DNA of 7,066 bases, taken from the NCBI GenBank assembly GCA_900555765.1, contig USMA01000048.1, positions 1 to 7,066 on the forward strand, given 5' to 3'. Shown here piece after piece: positions 1-6,305 of the stretch. The notes beneath the pieces were generated by a model. It worked only from the letters and a program-made list of their open reading frames with translations. It did no database searches and had not been told where the DNA came from. The stretch is from an uncultured Collinsella sp. (lineage in GTDB: Bacteria; Actinomycetota; Coriobacteriia; Coriobacteriales; Coriobacteriaceae). Position numbers and translations under genes: made by a program. The stretch's first letter is position 1, and each line of letters opens with the position of its first letter.

Positions 1-38
1 GTTTAATCAAATATGGCATTTATCTGCGGTAATGTTCT

Positions 39-60
39 ATTTCACCGCCGAGGGTGACAT
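39..60. promoter_or_regulatory. Imperfect palindrome, candidate operator
   Basis: ATTTCACC, six bases, then GGTGACAT: the 8-base arms match as an inverted repeat with one mismatch (third position). The size and symmetry fit the binding site of a dimeric helix-turn-helix regulator. It is not a match to the Rex (TTGTGA..TCACAA) or FNR (TTGAT..ATCAA) consensus. The regulator is unknown. Confidence 0.35.
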
Positions 61-87
61 TTCATACCGCCTGCCGAACTGCGTGGA

Positions 88-108
88 GACCTAACAACTT
101 TTTAGGTC
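88..108. repeat. Perfect 7-base inverted repeat (hairpin or operator)
   Basis: GACCTAA (88-94) and TTAGGTC (102-108) are perfect inverted repeats around a 7-base spacer. As RNA this would be a 7-bp stem with a 7-base loop; as DNA it could be an operator. No run of T follows, so it is not an intrinsic terminator. Its location 65 bases before the first gene of the operon points to a regulatory role, which is inferred. Confidence 0.45.
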
Positions 109-131
109 AGTGTTGTGCGTGTAGCAACTTC

Positions 132-151
132 GCCCGGCCTCGCCTCCGGGC
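132..151 (+). repeat. GC-rich 6-bp hairpin just before the first ribosome binding site
   Basis: GCCCGG (132-137) and CCGGGC (146-151) form a perfect 6-bp stem with an 8-base loop, ending 11 bases before the AGGGG ribosome binding site of the first gene. It could affect translation initiation. Short GC-rich stems also arise by chance in a high-GC genome, so confidence is low. Confidence 0.3.
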
Positions 152-162
152 TGCCGCATGAG

Positions 163-167
163 AGGGG
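163..167 (+). promoter_or_regulatory. Ribosome binding site deciding the start of the first gene
   Basis: AGGGG lies 5 bases before the ATG at 173. It is downstream of the other in-frame ATG at 158, so 173 is the better start. Confidence 0.7.
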
Positions 168-172
168 ATCTT

Positions 173-2005
173 ATGGCACGACTGCACGTAATGGAACGCA
201 GCCACGCTCAGGCCGTCATGGACGACCTACATGATGCGCTTGGGCGCCGTCTGGCGGTGAGTTCGCTCGCCCCGTGCCCCGTTGAGTTTACGGCGGCGCT
301 CGTCAACCTGTGCTCCACCCAGAGCTGCGGCAAGTGCACGCCCTGCCGTGTGGGCCTGAGCGCGCTGAGCGATCTGCTCGCCGATGTGCTCGAGGGCCGC
401 GCCGACGAGTCCACGCTCAATTTGATTGAGCGCACGGCCCGCACCATCTACCTTTCGAGTGACTGCGCTATCGGCTACGAGGCCGGCGCCATGGCACTCA
501 CGGCCATTCGCGGCTTCCGCGACGATTTTGAGCACCACATTCGCGAGCACTCCTGCGGCTTTGACCGCGAGGCCCGCGTCCCGTGCGTCTCGGGCTGCCC
601 GGCGCACGTCGACATTCCCGGGTACATTTCGCTCGTCGAGGCCGGCCGCTATGCCGATGCCGTCAAGGTCATCCGCAAGAACAACCCACTGCCGCTCGTT
701 TGCGGCCTGGTGTGCGAGCATCCCTGCGAGATGCACTGCCGTCGCGGCATGGTCGACGATCCCATGAACATCCTCGCCCTCAAGCGTTTTGCCGTTGAGC
801 ACAGCGACCTCAACGATTACAAGCCTAGAGTGGCCGACAACACCGGCAAGCGCATCGCCGTGGTTGGCGGCGGGCCGGCCGGCCTTTCCTGCGCCTACTA
901 CCTGGCCGTGATGGGCCATAAGGTGACGATCTTTGAGCAACGCCACCACCTGGGCGGCATGCTGCGCTATGGCATCCCCAGTTACCGTCTGCCGCGCGAG
1001 CGCCTGCAGGCCGAGATCGACTGGATCTTGAGCGCCGGCATCGACGTGGAACTCGACCACTCCGTCAACGGCGAGGAGCTTGCCCGCCTGCGCGACGAGT
1101 TCGATGCCGTCTACCTGGCCATTGGCGCCCACAGCGATAAGAAGCTCGGCCTTCCGGGCGAAGAGGCGCTCGGCGTGGAGTCGGCCGTCAAGATGCTGCG
1201 TGCCATCGGCGACGACGAGCTGCCCGACCTGAGCGGCCAGCGCGTGTGCGTCATCGGCGGCGGCAATGTGGCCATGGACGTGGCGCGCTCTGCCGTGCGC
1301 TGCGGTGCCGAAAAGGTGAGCATCGTCTACCGCCGTCGCATCTGCGACATGACGGCCCAGGATGCCGAGATTGCCGGCGCCCAGGCCGAGGGCTGCGAGG
1401 TTCTGGAGCTCACCGCACCGCTCGCTATTGAGACGGGCGAGGAAGGTCGCGTGAGTGGCCTGCGCGTGCAGCCGCAGATTATCGGCGAGCCCCGTCGTGG
1501 GCGTCCGGCCCCGCGTGCCGCCGCCACGCCCGAGCGCGTCATTCCCTGCGAGCGCGTGTTTGTGGCCATTGGCCAGGACATCGATTCCAAGCCGTTTGAG
1601 GACATGGGCATCGCCTGCAAGTGGGGCTGCGTGGTCACCGATTCGGATGGCGCCGTGCCTAACTTCGACGGTCTCTTTAGCGGCGGCGACTGTCAGACCG
1701 GTCCCGCCACCGTCATCCGTGCCATCAACGCCGGCCGCGTGGCTTCGGCAAATATCGACCGCTACCTGGGCTTCGACCACAAGATCAAGCTCGACGTTGA
1801 GCTGCCGACCGTGCAGTTTAAGGGCAAGCACGAGTGCGGCCGCTGCGAGCTGGGCGAGCGCGAGGCCGGCGAGCGCATCCACGATTGGAATCTGGTCGAG
1901 CAGGGCCTTACCGAGGAGGAGGCACGCCAGGAGGCAAGCCGCTGCCTGCGTTGCGACCACTTTGGCTTTGGCGCGTTCCGCGGAGGGAGGAACCTGGAAT
2001 GGTAG
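173..2005 (+). CDS. NuoF-C/GltD fusion: FAD, NAD(P)H-binding iron-sulfur oxidoreductase subunit, predicted hydrogenase partner
   Basis: This 610-residue cytoplasmic protein probably passes electrons between NAD(P)H and the hydrogenase encoded next to it. Residues about 35-120 match the C-terminal 4Fe-4S domain of NuoF: SCGKCTPCRVG gives C52, C55 and C58, and C98 lies 40 residues on. The FMN/NADH domain that precedes this in true NuoF is absent. Residues about 126-215 resemble the iron-sulfur N-domain of GltD and dihydropyrimidine dehydrogenase (C128, C138, C142, C177, C181, C185, C189). An FAD dinucleotide fold follows (GGGPAG, G232-G237), then a second fold for NAD(P)H (GGGN, G362-N365). The tail has C555/C558 and C591/C594. 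I start it at 173 because AGGGG (163-167) is well placed there; the in-frame ATG at 158 lies upstream of that site. It overlaps the hydrogenase gene by 7 bases, suggesting coupled translation and complex formation. The domain calls are firm. The redox partner and the NADH/NADPH preference are inferred. Confidence 0.9.
   Translation: MARLHVMERSHAQAVMDDLHDALGRRLAVSSLAPCPVEFTAALVNLCSTQSCGKCTPCRVGLSALSDLLADVLEGRADESTLNLIERTARTIYLSSDCAIGYEAGAMALTAIRGFRDDFEHHIREHSCGFDREARVPCVSGCPAHVDIPGYISLVEAGRYADAVKVIRKNNPLPLVCGLVCEHPCEMHCRRGMVDDPMNILALKRFAVEHSDLNDYKPRVADNTGKRIAVVGGGPAGLSCAYYLAVMGHKVTIFEQRHHLGGMLRYGIPSYRLPRERLQAEIDWILSAGIDVELDHSVNGEELARLRDEFDAVYLAIGAHSDKKLGLPGEEALGVESAVKMLRAIGDDELPDLSGQRVCVIGGGNVAMDVARSAVRCGAEKVSIVYRRRICDMTAQDAEIAGAQAEGCEVLELTAPLAIETGEEGRVSGLRVQPQIIGEPRRGRPAPRAAATPERVIPCERVFVAIGQDIDSKPFEDMGIACKWGCVVTDSDGAVPNFDGLFSGGDCQTGPATVIRAINAGRVASANIDRYLGFDHKIKLDVELPTVQFKGKHECGRCELGEREAGERIHDWNLVEQGLTEEEARQEASRCLRCDHFGFGAFRGGRNLEW
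1982..1990 (+). promoter_or_regulatory. Strong ribosome binding site of the hydrogenase gene
   Basis: GGAGGGAGG lies inside the end of the preceding gene, 8 bases before the ATG at 1999. It supports the 603-residue form of the hydrogenase and the 7-base gene overlap (ATGGTAG, 1999-2005). Confidence 0.8.
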
Positions 2006-3810
2006 AGCCCAACAACCCCACTGTCAGCGACAACACCGAAAGCGGAGCACTCAACATGGTCAAGCTCACTATCGATAATTGCGAGGTCATGGTACCCGAG
2101 CACACCACGATCCTGGACGCGGCCAAGTCCGCCGGCATCCAGATTCCCACCCTGTGCTACCTGCGCGATCTAAACGAGATCGGCGGTTGCCGCGTGTGCG
2201 TGGTCGAGGTTGAGGGCTGCGACCAGCTGGTTGCCGCCTGCAACAACTACGTGCTCGACGGCATGGTGGTCCACACTACCAGCGCCAAGGCCCGCGAGGC
2301 GCGTCGCACCAACGTGCAGCTGCTGCTGTCCCAGCACGACTCGCGCTGTACGAGCTGCGTGCGCAGTGGTAACTGCAACCTGCAGACCATCGCCAACGAC
2401 CTGGGCATCTTCTATCTGCCGTACGAGCAGCACCTGGCGCGCGAGGGCTGGGATTTCGATTTCCCCATCATCCGCGATAACGACAAGTGCATCAAATGCA
2501 TGCGCTGCATCAAGGTGTGCGAGAGCGTGCAGGGCTTAGGGATTTGGGATCTGACCAACCGCGCCACGCATACCGCCGTGGGCACCCGCGGGCGTGCGCC
2601 GATCGGCAAGACCGATTGCGTCGCGTGCGGCCAGTGCATCACGCATTGCCCGACGGGCGCCCTGCGCGAGCGTGACGATACCGAGACCGTGTTCGATGCC
2701 ATCGCCGATCCCGACAAGATCGTGCTGGTGCAGATTGCGCCGGCCGTGCGTAGCGCCTGGGGAGAGGAACTCGGCATATCTCGCGAGGAGGCCACCGTTG
2801 AGCGCTTGGCCTGTGCGCTGCGCCGCGTTGGCTTTGAGTACGTGTTCGACACCGATTTCTCGGCCGACCTCACCATTATGGAGGAGGGCTCCGAGCTGCT
2901 CGAGCGCCTGGGTAAGGCCGCCAAGGGCGAGGGCGACAGCCGTGGCTGGCCCATGTTCACGAGCTGCTGCCCGGGCTGGGTGCGCTTTGTGAAGGCGCGT
3001 TACCCCGAGTTTGTCGACAGCCTGTCTACGTCAAAGTCGCCGCAGCAGATGTTTGGCGCCATCGCCAAGACCTACTACGCCAAGGTGCTGGGCGTGGAGC
3101 CCGAGCGTCTGTTTGTGGTGTCCGTGATGCCGTGCACGGCCAAGAAGGCCGAGTGCGCGCTGCCGAGCATGGTGGGCGAGGACGGCACGCCCGATGTGGA
3201 CGTTGCGCTGACGGTGCGCGAGATGGTACGTATGATCCGCGCGAACCACGTGAGCGTGGACACGTTGGTCGAGGAGCCGCTCGACACGCCGCTGGGCTTT
3301 GGCACGGGCGCGGGTGTGATCTTTGGCGCCACGGGCGGCGTGATGGAGGCCGCCGTGCGCTCGGCCTATTACCTGGTGACGGGCAAGAACCCCGATGCCG
3401 ATTTCTTTACCGATGTGCGCGGGCTGGACGGCTGGAAGGAAGCCGTGGCCGATATCGATGGCACCGGGGTGCGCGTCGCCGTGGCGCACGGGCTGGGCAA
3501 CGCCGCCCGTCTGCTCGACGCGATTCGCGACGGCCGTGCGAGCTATGACTTCGTTGAGGTCATGGCGTGCCCGGGCGGCTGCGTCGGTGGCGGCGGTCAG
3601 CCCATCCACGACGGCTGCGAGCTGGCAGCCGAGCGTGGCCAGGTGCTCTGGGGCCTGGATGCCGCTGCGGACATTCGCTTCTCGCACGAGAATCCCGATG
3701 TCCAGGCGTGCTACCGCGAGTTCTTGGGCGAGCCGCTCTCGCCGCTGGCCGAGGAGCTGCTGCATACCGACCATCACGCATGGACGATGCCCAACGAGGG
3801 GACGTACTAG
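1999..3810 (+). CDS. hydA: [FeFe]-hydrogenase catalytic subunit, CpI-like with four accessory Fe-S clusters
   Basis: This 603-residue enzyme reversibly reduces protons to H2. The domains are those of clostridial CpI. First is a 2Fe-2S ferredoxin domain (C53, C64, C67, C81). Next is a His-ligated 4Fe-4S site (H113-x3-C117-x2-C120-x5-C126), then two 4Fe-4S ferredoxin motifs (C164/C167/C170/C174 and C207/C210/C213/C217). The H-cluster domain follows, with all three signatures: TSCCPGW (321-327), MPCTAKKAE (377-385) and EVMACPGGCVGGGGQP (520-535). The four H-cluster cysteines are C324, C379, C524 and C528, with C323 as the proton-relay cysteine. The C-terminus has the usual small-subunit-like end (SPLAEELLHT). 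The start at 1999 has an excellent GGAGGGAGG 8 bases upstream. An ATG at 2056 with GGAG 8 bases upstream would give 584 residues and remove a polar 19-residue leader. The protein has no signal peptide, so it should be cytoplasmic. No maturases (HydE/F/G) are in the window. Assignment to group A2 rests on the GltD-like neighbour. Confidence 0.96.
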   Translation: MVEPNNPTVSDNTESGALNMVKLTIDNCEVMVPEHTTILDAAKSAGIQIPTLCYLRDLNEIGGCRVCVVEVEGCDQLVAACNNYVLDGMVVHTTSAKAREARRTNVQLLLSQHDSRCTSCVRSGNCNLQTIANDLGIFYLPYEQHLAREGWDFDFPIIRDNDKCIKCMRCIKVCESVQGLGIWDLTNRATHTAVGTRGRAPIGKTDCVACGQCITHCPTGALRERDDTETVFDAIADPDKIVLVQIAPAVRSAWGEELGISREEATVERLACALRRVGFEYVFDTDFSADLTIMEEGSELLERLGKAAKGEGDSRGWPMFTSCCPGWVRFVKARYPEFVDSLSTSKSPQQMFGAIAKTYYAKVLGVEPERLFVVSVMPCTAKKAECALPSMVGEDGTPDVDVALTVREMVRMIRANHVSVDTLVEEPLDTPLGFGTGAGVIFGATGGVMEAAVRSAYYLVTGKNPDADFFTDVRGLDGWKEAVADIDGTGVRVAVAHGLGNAARLLDAIRDGRASYDFVEVMACPGGCVGGGGQPIHDGCELAAERGQVLWGLDAAADIRFSHENPDVQACYREFLGEPLSPLAEELLHTDHHAWTMPNEGTY

Positions 3811-3812
3811 CG

Positions 3813-4871
3813 ATGCGCGCGTTTGATGTTGAGATGTCGCGCCGGGGGTTTGCCTCGGCGCTCGCCGCGGGCGCCCTGTCGCTTGCGCTCGCGGGCTGTG
3901 GCGGCGGGGCTGCCGGTGCCGGGTCCGCCGCGGGTTCGGCTGCCGGGTCTGCTGTTGACGGTGCCGCTGCCGAGCCGGTTGAGGTGCACGTCGCCTCGCG
4001 CACGGGTCCGACGTCGATGGGTCTGGTGCAGTTTATGGACCGGGCGGCCGATGGTGAGACGGACAACGAGTTCGACTTTGCGATCAACACTGCCGCCGAC
4101 GAGATTGTGCCCAAGGTCATTCAGGGCGATATCGACATTGCCCTGGTGCCCGCCAACGTGGCGAGCGTGCTCTACAACAAGACCGAGGGCGCGGTGCAGG
4201 TCATCGACATCAACACGCTGGGCGTGCTGAACGTTGTGACGGGCGACGCGAGTGTGGCCTCGTTTGGCGACCTGGCGGGCCATACCGTCTATATGACGGG
4301 CAAGGGCACCACGCCGGAGTACGTCATGAACTACCTACTGGAGCGCGCGGGCCTGACCGGCCAGGTGACGCTCGAGTTTAAGAGCGAGCCCACCGAGGTG
4401 CTGTCGGCCCTGCTTGCCGACCCGTCCGCTGTGGGCGTGCTGCCCGAGCCGTTCAAGACCGCTGCCATCGCCAAGAGCGAAGGCAAGCTGTCGGCTCCGG
4501 TAAGTCTGACCGATGTGTGGGACGAGCTGGCAGGTGACACGGGTTCGCGCCTGCTGACGGGTGTGACCGTGGTGCGCCGCGCGTTTGCCGAGGAACATCC
4601 CGAGGCCGTGGCGGAGTTCTTGAACTGCCATGCGGCGAGCGTTAAGGCCGTCAATGCGGCGCCGGCAGACTGGGCGCAGGCCGTGGTCGATGCCGGCATC
4701 GTGGACAACGCCAAGATTGCCGAGAAGGCGATTCCCGGGTGCATGCTTGTGTGCCAGACGGGCAAGGATATGAAGGCGGCACTTAGTGGGTATCTGCAGG
4801 TGCTGGCCGACGCGGACGCGAGCGCCGTGGGTGGCAAACTTCCGGCTGACGATTTCTACTACATGGAGTAG
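3813..4871 (+). CDS. ABC transporter substrate-binding lipoprotein, NitT/TauT/SsuA (NMT1-like) family
   Basis: This 352-residue protein is an extracytoplasmic solute receptor anchored to the membrane by lipid. Its N-terminus carries a twin-arginine motif (SRRGFA, residues 9-14), a hydrophobic stretch and a lipobox LAGC ending at C29, so Tat export followed by lipidation is likely. A Gly/Ala/Ser-rich linker runs to about residue 52. The rest looks like the NMT1/SsuA periplasmic-binding fold. It includes a segment on 'not being fooled' by low sequence identity: DIDIALVPANVASVLYN-type text near residues 106-122, typical of this family, and the C-terminal LPADDFYY common in anaerobe homologues. 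The substrate cannot be read from the sequence; family members bind sulfonates, nitrate, thiamine precursors and others. It starts 2 bases after the hydrogenase stop, with GAGGGG (3796-3801) upstream. An ATG at 3834 would still keep the Tat motif and lipobox. The permease-ATPase gene follows after 3 bases, which completes an importer. Confidence 0.88.
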   Translation: MRAFDVEMSRRGFASALAAGALSLALAGCGGGAAGAGSAAGSAAGSAVDGAAAEPVEVHVASRTGPTSMGLVQFMDRAADGETDNEFDFAINTAADEIVPKVIQGDIDIALVPANVASVLYNKTEGAVQVIDINTLGVLNVVTGDASVASFGDLAGHTVYMTGKGTTPEYVMNYLLERAGLTGQVTLEFKSEPTEVLSALLADPSAVGVLPEPFKTAAIAKSEGKLSAPVSLTDVWDELAGDTGSRLLTGVTVVRRAFAEEHPEAVAEFLNCHAASVKAVNAAPADWAQAVVDAGIVDNAKIAEKAIPGCMLVCQTGKDMKAALSGYLQVLADADASAVGGKLPADDFYYME

Positions 4872-4874
4872 CCC

Positions 4875-6251
4875 GTGCGTGTGTTTGCTCGACAAATGAC
4901 AGAGCGTATGAAGGCGGTGGCGGCAGCAGGTGCCGTCGCCGCCTTTTGGCTTGCCGTGTGGGTCTTCGCGGCGGCGCTGGTGGCGCAGCCACTGATCTTG
5001 CCGGGGCCGGGTGCTGTTGCCTTGGCGCTGCTGCGCCTGGTGTGCGATGGCGGTACCTGGGCGATTTTGGCGGGCTCGGGCGCGCGGATACTGGGCGGGC
5101 TGGCGCTTGACGCGGTGTGTGGTGGCGTGCTTGCCGGCATTTCGTCACGTTCGCGGGCGTTTGCCCGCCTGGTGGCGCCGACGCTGTCGTTTGTCAAGGC
5201 GACGCCGGTTGCCTGCGTGGTGGTCCTGCTGCTCATTTGGCTGGGATCGGCGCGCGTGAGCATCGCCGCGGTCTTTTTGATGGCGCTGCCGGGCGTGTAT
5301 TTTTCGCTGGCCGAGGGCTTGGCACAGGTGAATAAACCGCTGGAGCAGATGTTCCGTCTGCATGGCGTGCGCGGCTGGCGCCTGTTTTGCGCCCATACCT
5401 GGCGCGAAGTCCTGCCGTTTGCGCTTTCGTGCGCCCGCGCCGTGATCGGCATGAGCTGGAAGGCCGGCGTGGCAGCCGAGCTGATCGGCATGGCGGTGGG
5501 CACCGTGGGCGAGCGCATCTATCAGGCAAAGCTTTTGATTGAGACGGCTGATTTGCTGGCGTGGACCGTGCTGGTCGTTGCCGCCTCGTGGGTGTGTGAG
5601 CGCGTGCTGGTGTGGCTGCTGCGGGTTTCGGGACCCGTGGCGTGGCGCGCGGCCGTGCGGGCGCATGGGCATGGACTGCGCGGGCGTGCGGGGGCTGCGA
5701 GCGATGGCGCCGCAGCGGAGCTTGCGCTTGCCGTGGGCGATCGTGCGCCCTGGGCGCCGGCGCTGGATGGTCTAGTGCTCAACGTGCCTGCGGGTGGGCG
5801 TATCTGTGTGATGGGCGCTTCGGGCATGGGCAAGTCGACGCTGCTTTTGTTGGCAGCGGGGGAGTGCGCGCCGTGCTCGATGGTGTTTCAGGATGCACGC
5901 TTGATCGAGTCCGCCTCGGCGCTGGATAACGTGCTGGTGTGCGCCGATGCACGCGTGGACGCCTCGAGTGCTGCGGCCCTGTTGCGCCTGCTGGTGCCGG
6001 GGGTCGATGTGCATGCTCGCGCGGCCGAGCTTTCGGGCGGGCAGCGCCGCCGTGTCGAGATTGCCCGCGCCCTGCTGTGTGGCGGCTGTGCTGTCATTCT
6101 GGATGAGCCCTTTACCGGCCTGGATGCCTCTGCGCGCGATGCGACGGCCGAGGCTGTGCTCGACTTGCTCGACGGTCGCATGCTGTTGCTTGCCACGCAC
6201 AATGTCGCCGATGCTCGAGCCCTCGATATCTCGGACATCATCACGCTCTAA
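4875..6251 (+). CDS. ABC transporter permease-ATPase fusion, SsuC-SsuB type
   Basis: This 458-residue protein joins the membrane and motor parts of an importer that are normally separate. Residues about 12-250 are a permease of the binding-protein-dependent class, with roughly five or six hydrophobic segments (about 14-42, 72-90, 108-125, 127-147, 180-205, 222-250). It has an EAA coupling loop (E157 to P181, with the conserved G164). After a polar linker (about 255-280) comes an ATPase with Walker A GASGMGKST (314-322), Q-loop Q339, signature LSGGQ (386-390), Walker B ILDEP (D410, E411) and H-loop H442, so all catalytic motifs are present. Only 19 residues separate the Walker A lysine from the Q-loop glutamine, against roughly 35-40 in typical relatives. 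A homodimer would provide two permeases and two ATPases. The GTG start at 4875 has GGAG (4865-4868), inside the end of the receptor gene, 6 bases upstream. ATG codons at 4896 and 4908 are alternatives. Its partner is the receptor encoded just before it; the cargo is unknown. Confidence 0.9.
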   Translation: MRVFARQMTERMKAVAAAGAVAAFWLAVWVFAAALVAQPLILPGPGAVALALLRLVCDGGTWAILAGSGARILGGLALDAVCGGVLAGISSRSRAFARLVAPTLSFVKATPVACVVVLLLIWLGSARVSIAAVFLMALPGVYFSLAEGLAQVNKPLEQMFRLHGVRGWRLFCAHTWREVLPFALSCARAVIGMSWKAGVAAELIGMAVGTVGERIYQAKLLIETADLLAWTVLVVAASWVCERVLVWLLRVSGPVAWRAAVRAHGHGLRGRAGAASDGAAAELALAVGDRAPWAPALDGLVLNVPAGGRICVMGASGMGKSTLLLLAAGECAPCSMVFQDARLIESASALDNVLVCADARVDASSAAALLRLLVPGVDVHARAAELSGGQRRRVEIARALLCGGCAVILDEPFTGLDASARDATAEAVLDLLDGRMLLLATHNVADARALDISDIITL

Positions 6252-6271
6252 ATACTAACTCAGCAACAAAA

Positions 6272-6301
6272 TGATTCGTTTTCCTCCGTCCCCATGGGGT
6301 C
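6272..6301. repeat. 30-base direct repeat, copy 1
   Basis: This copy matches 6669-6698 at 29 of 30 bases (only 6276/6673 differ). It contains the perfect 10-base palindrome CCCCATGGGG (6291-6300, one base uncertain at the edges). It begins 20 bases after the stop of the permease-ATPase gene and is followed by GAGTGTGGTA. It may be an interspersed repeat or a promoter-linked element. Confidence 0.85.
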
Positions 6302-6305
6302 GAGT

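Larger units (their letters stand above)
1..172 (+). promoter_or_regulatory. Leader and probable promoter region of the hydrogenase-ABC operon
   Basis: No gene is visible here. The first 60 bases are richer in A and T than the rest, as expected near a promoter, but no convincing -35/-10 pair stands out. The region holds an imperfect palindrome (39-60), a perfect inverted repeat (88-108) and a short GC hairpin (132-151) just before the ribosome binding site (163-167). I do not recognise a known riboswitch. The upstream gene is outside the window. Confidence 0.5.

Noticed and set aside
1..172. Known riboswitch in the leader of the hydrogenase operon
   Set aside because: I compared it from memory with molybdenum-cofactor, ZTP, c-di-GMP, fluoride, guanidine and cobalamin types and saw no convincing conserved core. 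A covariance-model scan would settle this.
227..1960. Long minus-strand open frame (577 codons) opposite the flavoprotein gene
   Set aside because: It is antisense to a gene with clear cofactor motifs. Its Ala/His/Leu-rich translation has no recognisable domains and it has no ribosome site. Such frames are common opposite GC-rich genes.
1834..1998. Upstream extension of the hydrogenase frame to ATG 1834
   Set aside because: The 55 added residues are an Arg/Gly-rich read of the end of the flavoprotein gene in another frame, and the strong ribosome site points to 1999.
3031..3777. Minus-strand open frame (248 codons) opposite the H-cluster domain
   Set aside because: It mirrors the codon pattern of the hydrogenase and has no motif or start signal of its own.
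3567..3812. Upstream extension of the receptor frame
   Set aside because: It overlaps the L3 motif region of the hydrogenase in another frame. The signal peptide only makes sense with a start at 3813 or 3834.
6291..6300. CCCCATGGGG as an intrinsic terminator for the operon
   Set aside because: The palindrome has no room for a proper loop and no T-run follows. No clear terminator was found between 6252 and 6306.
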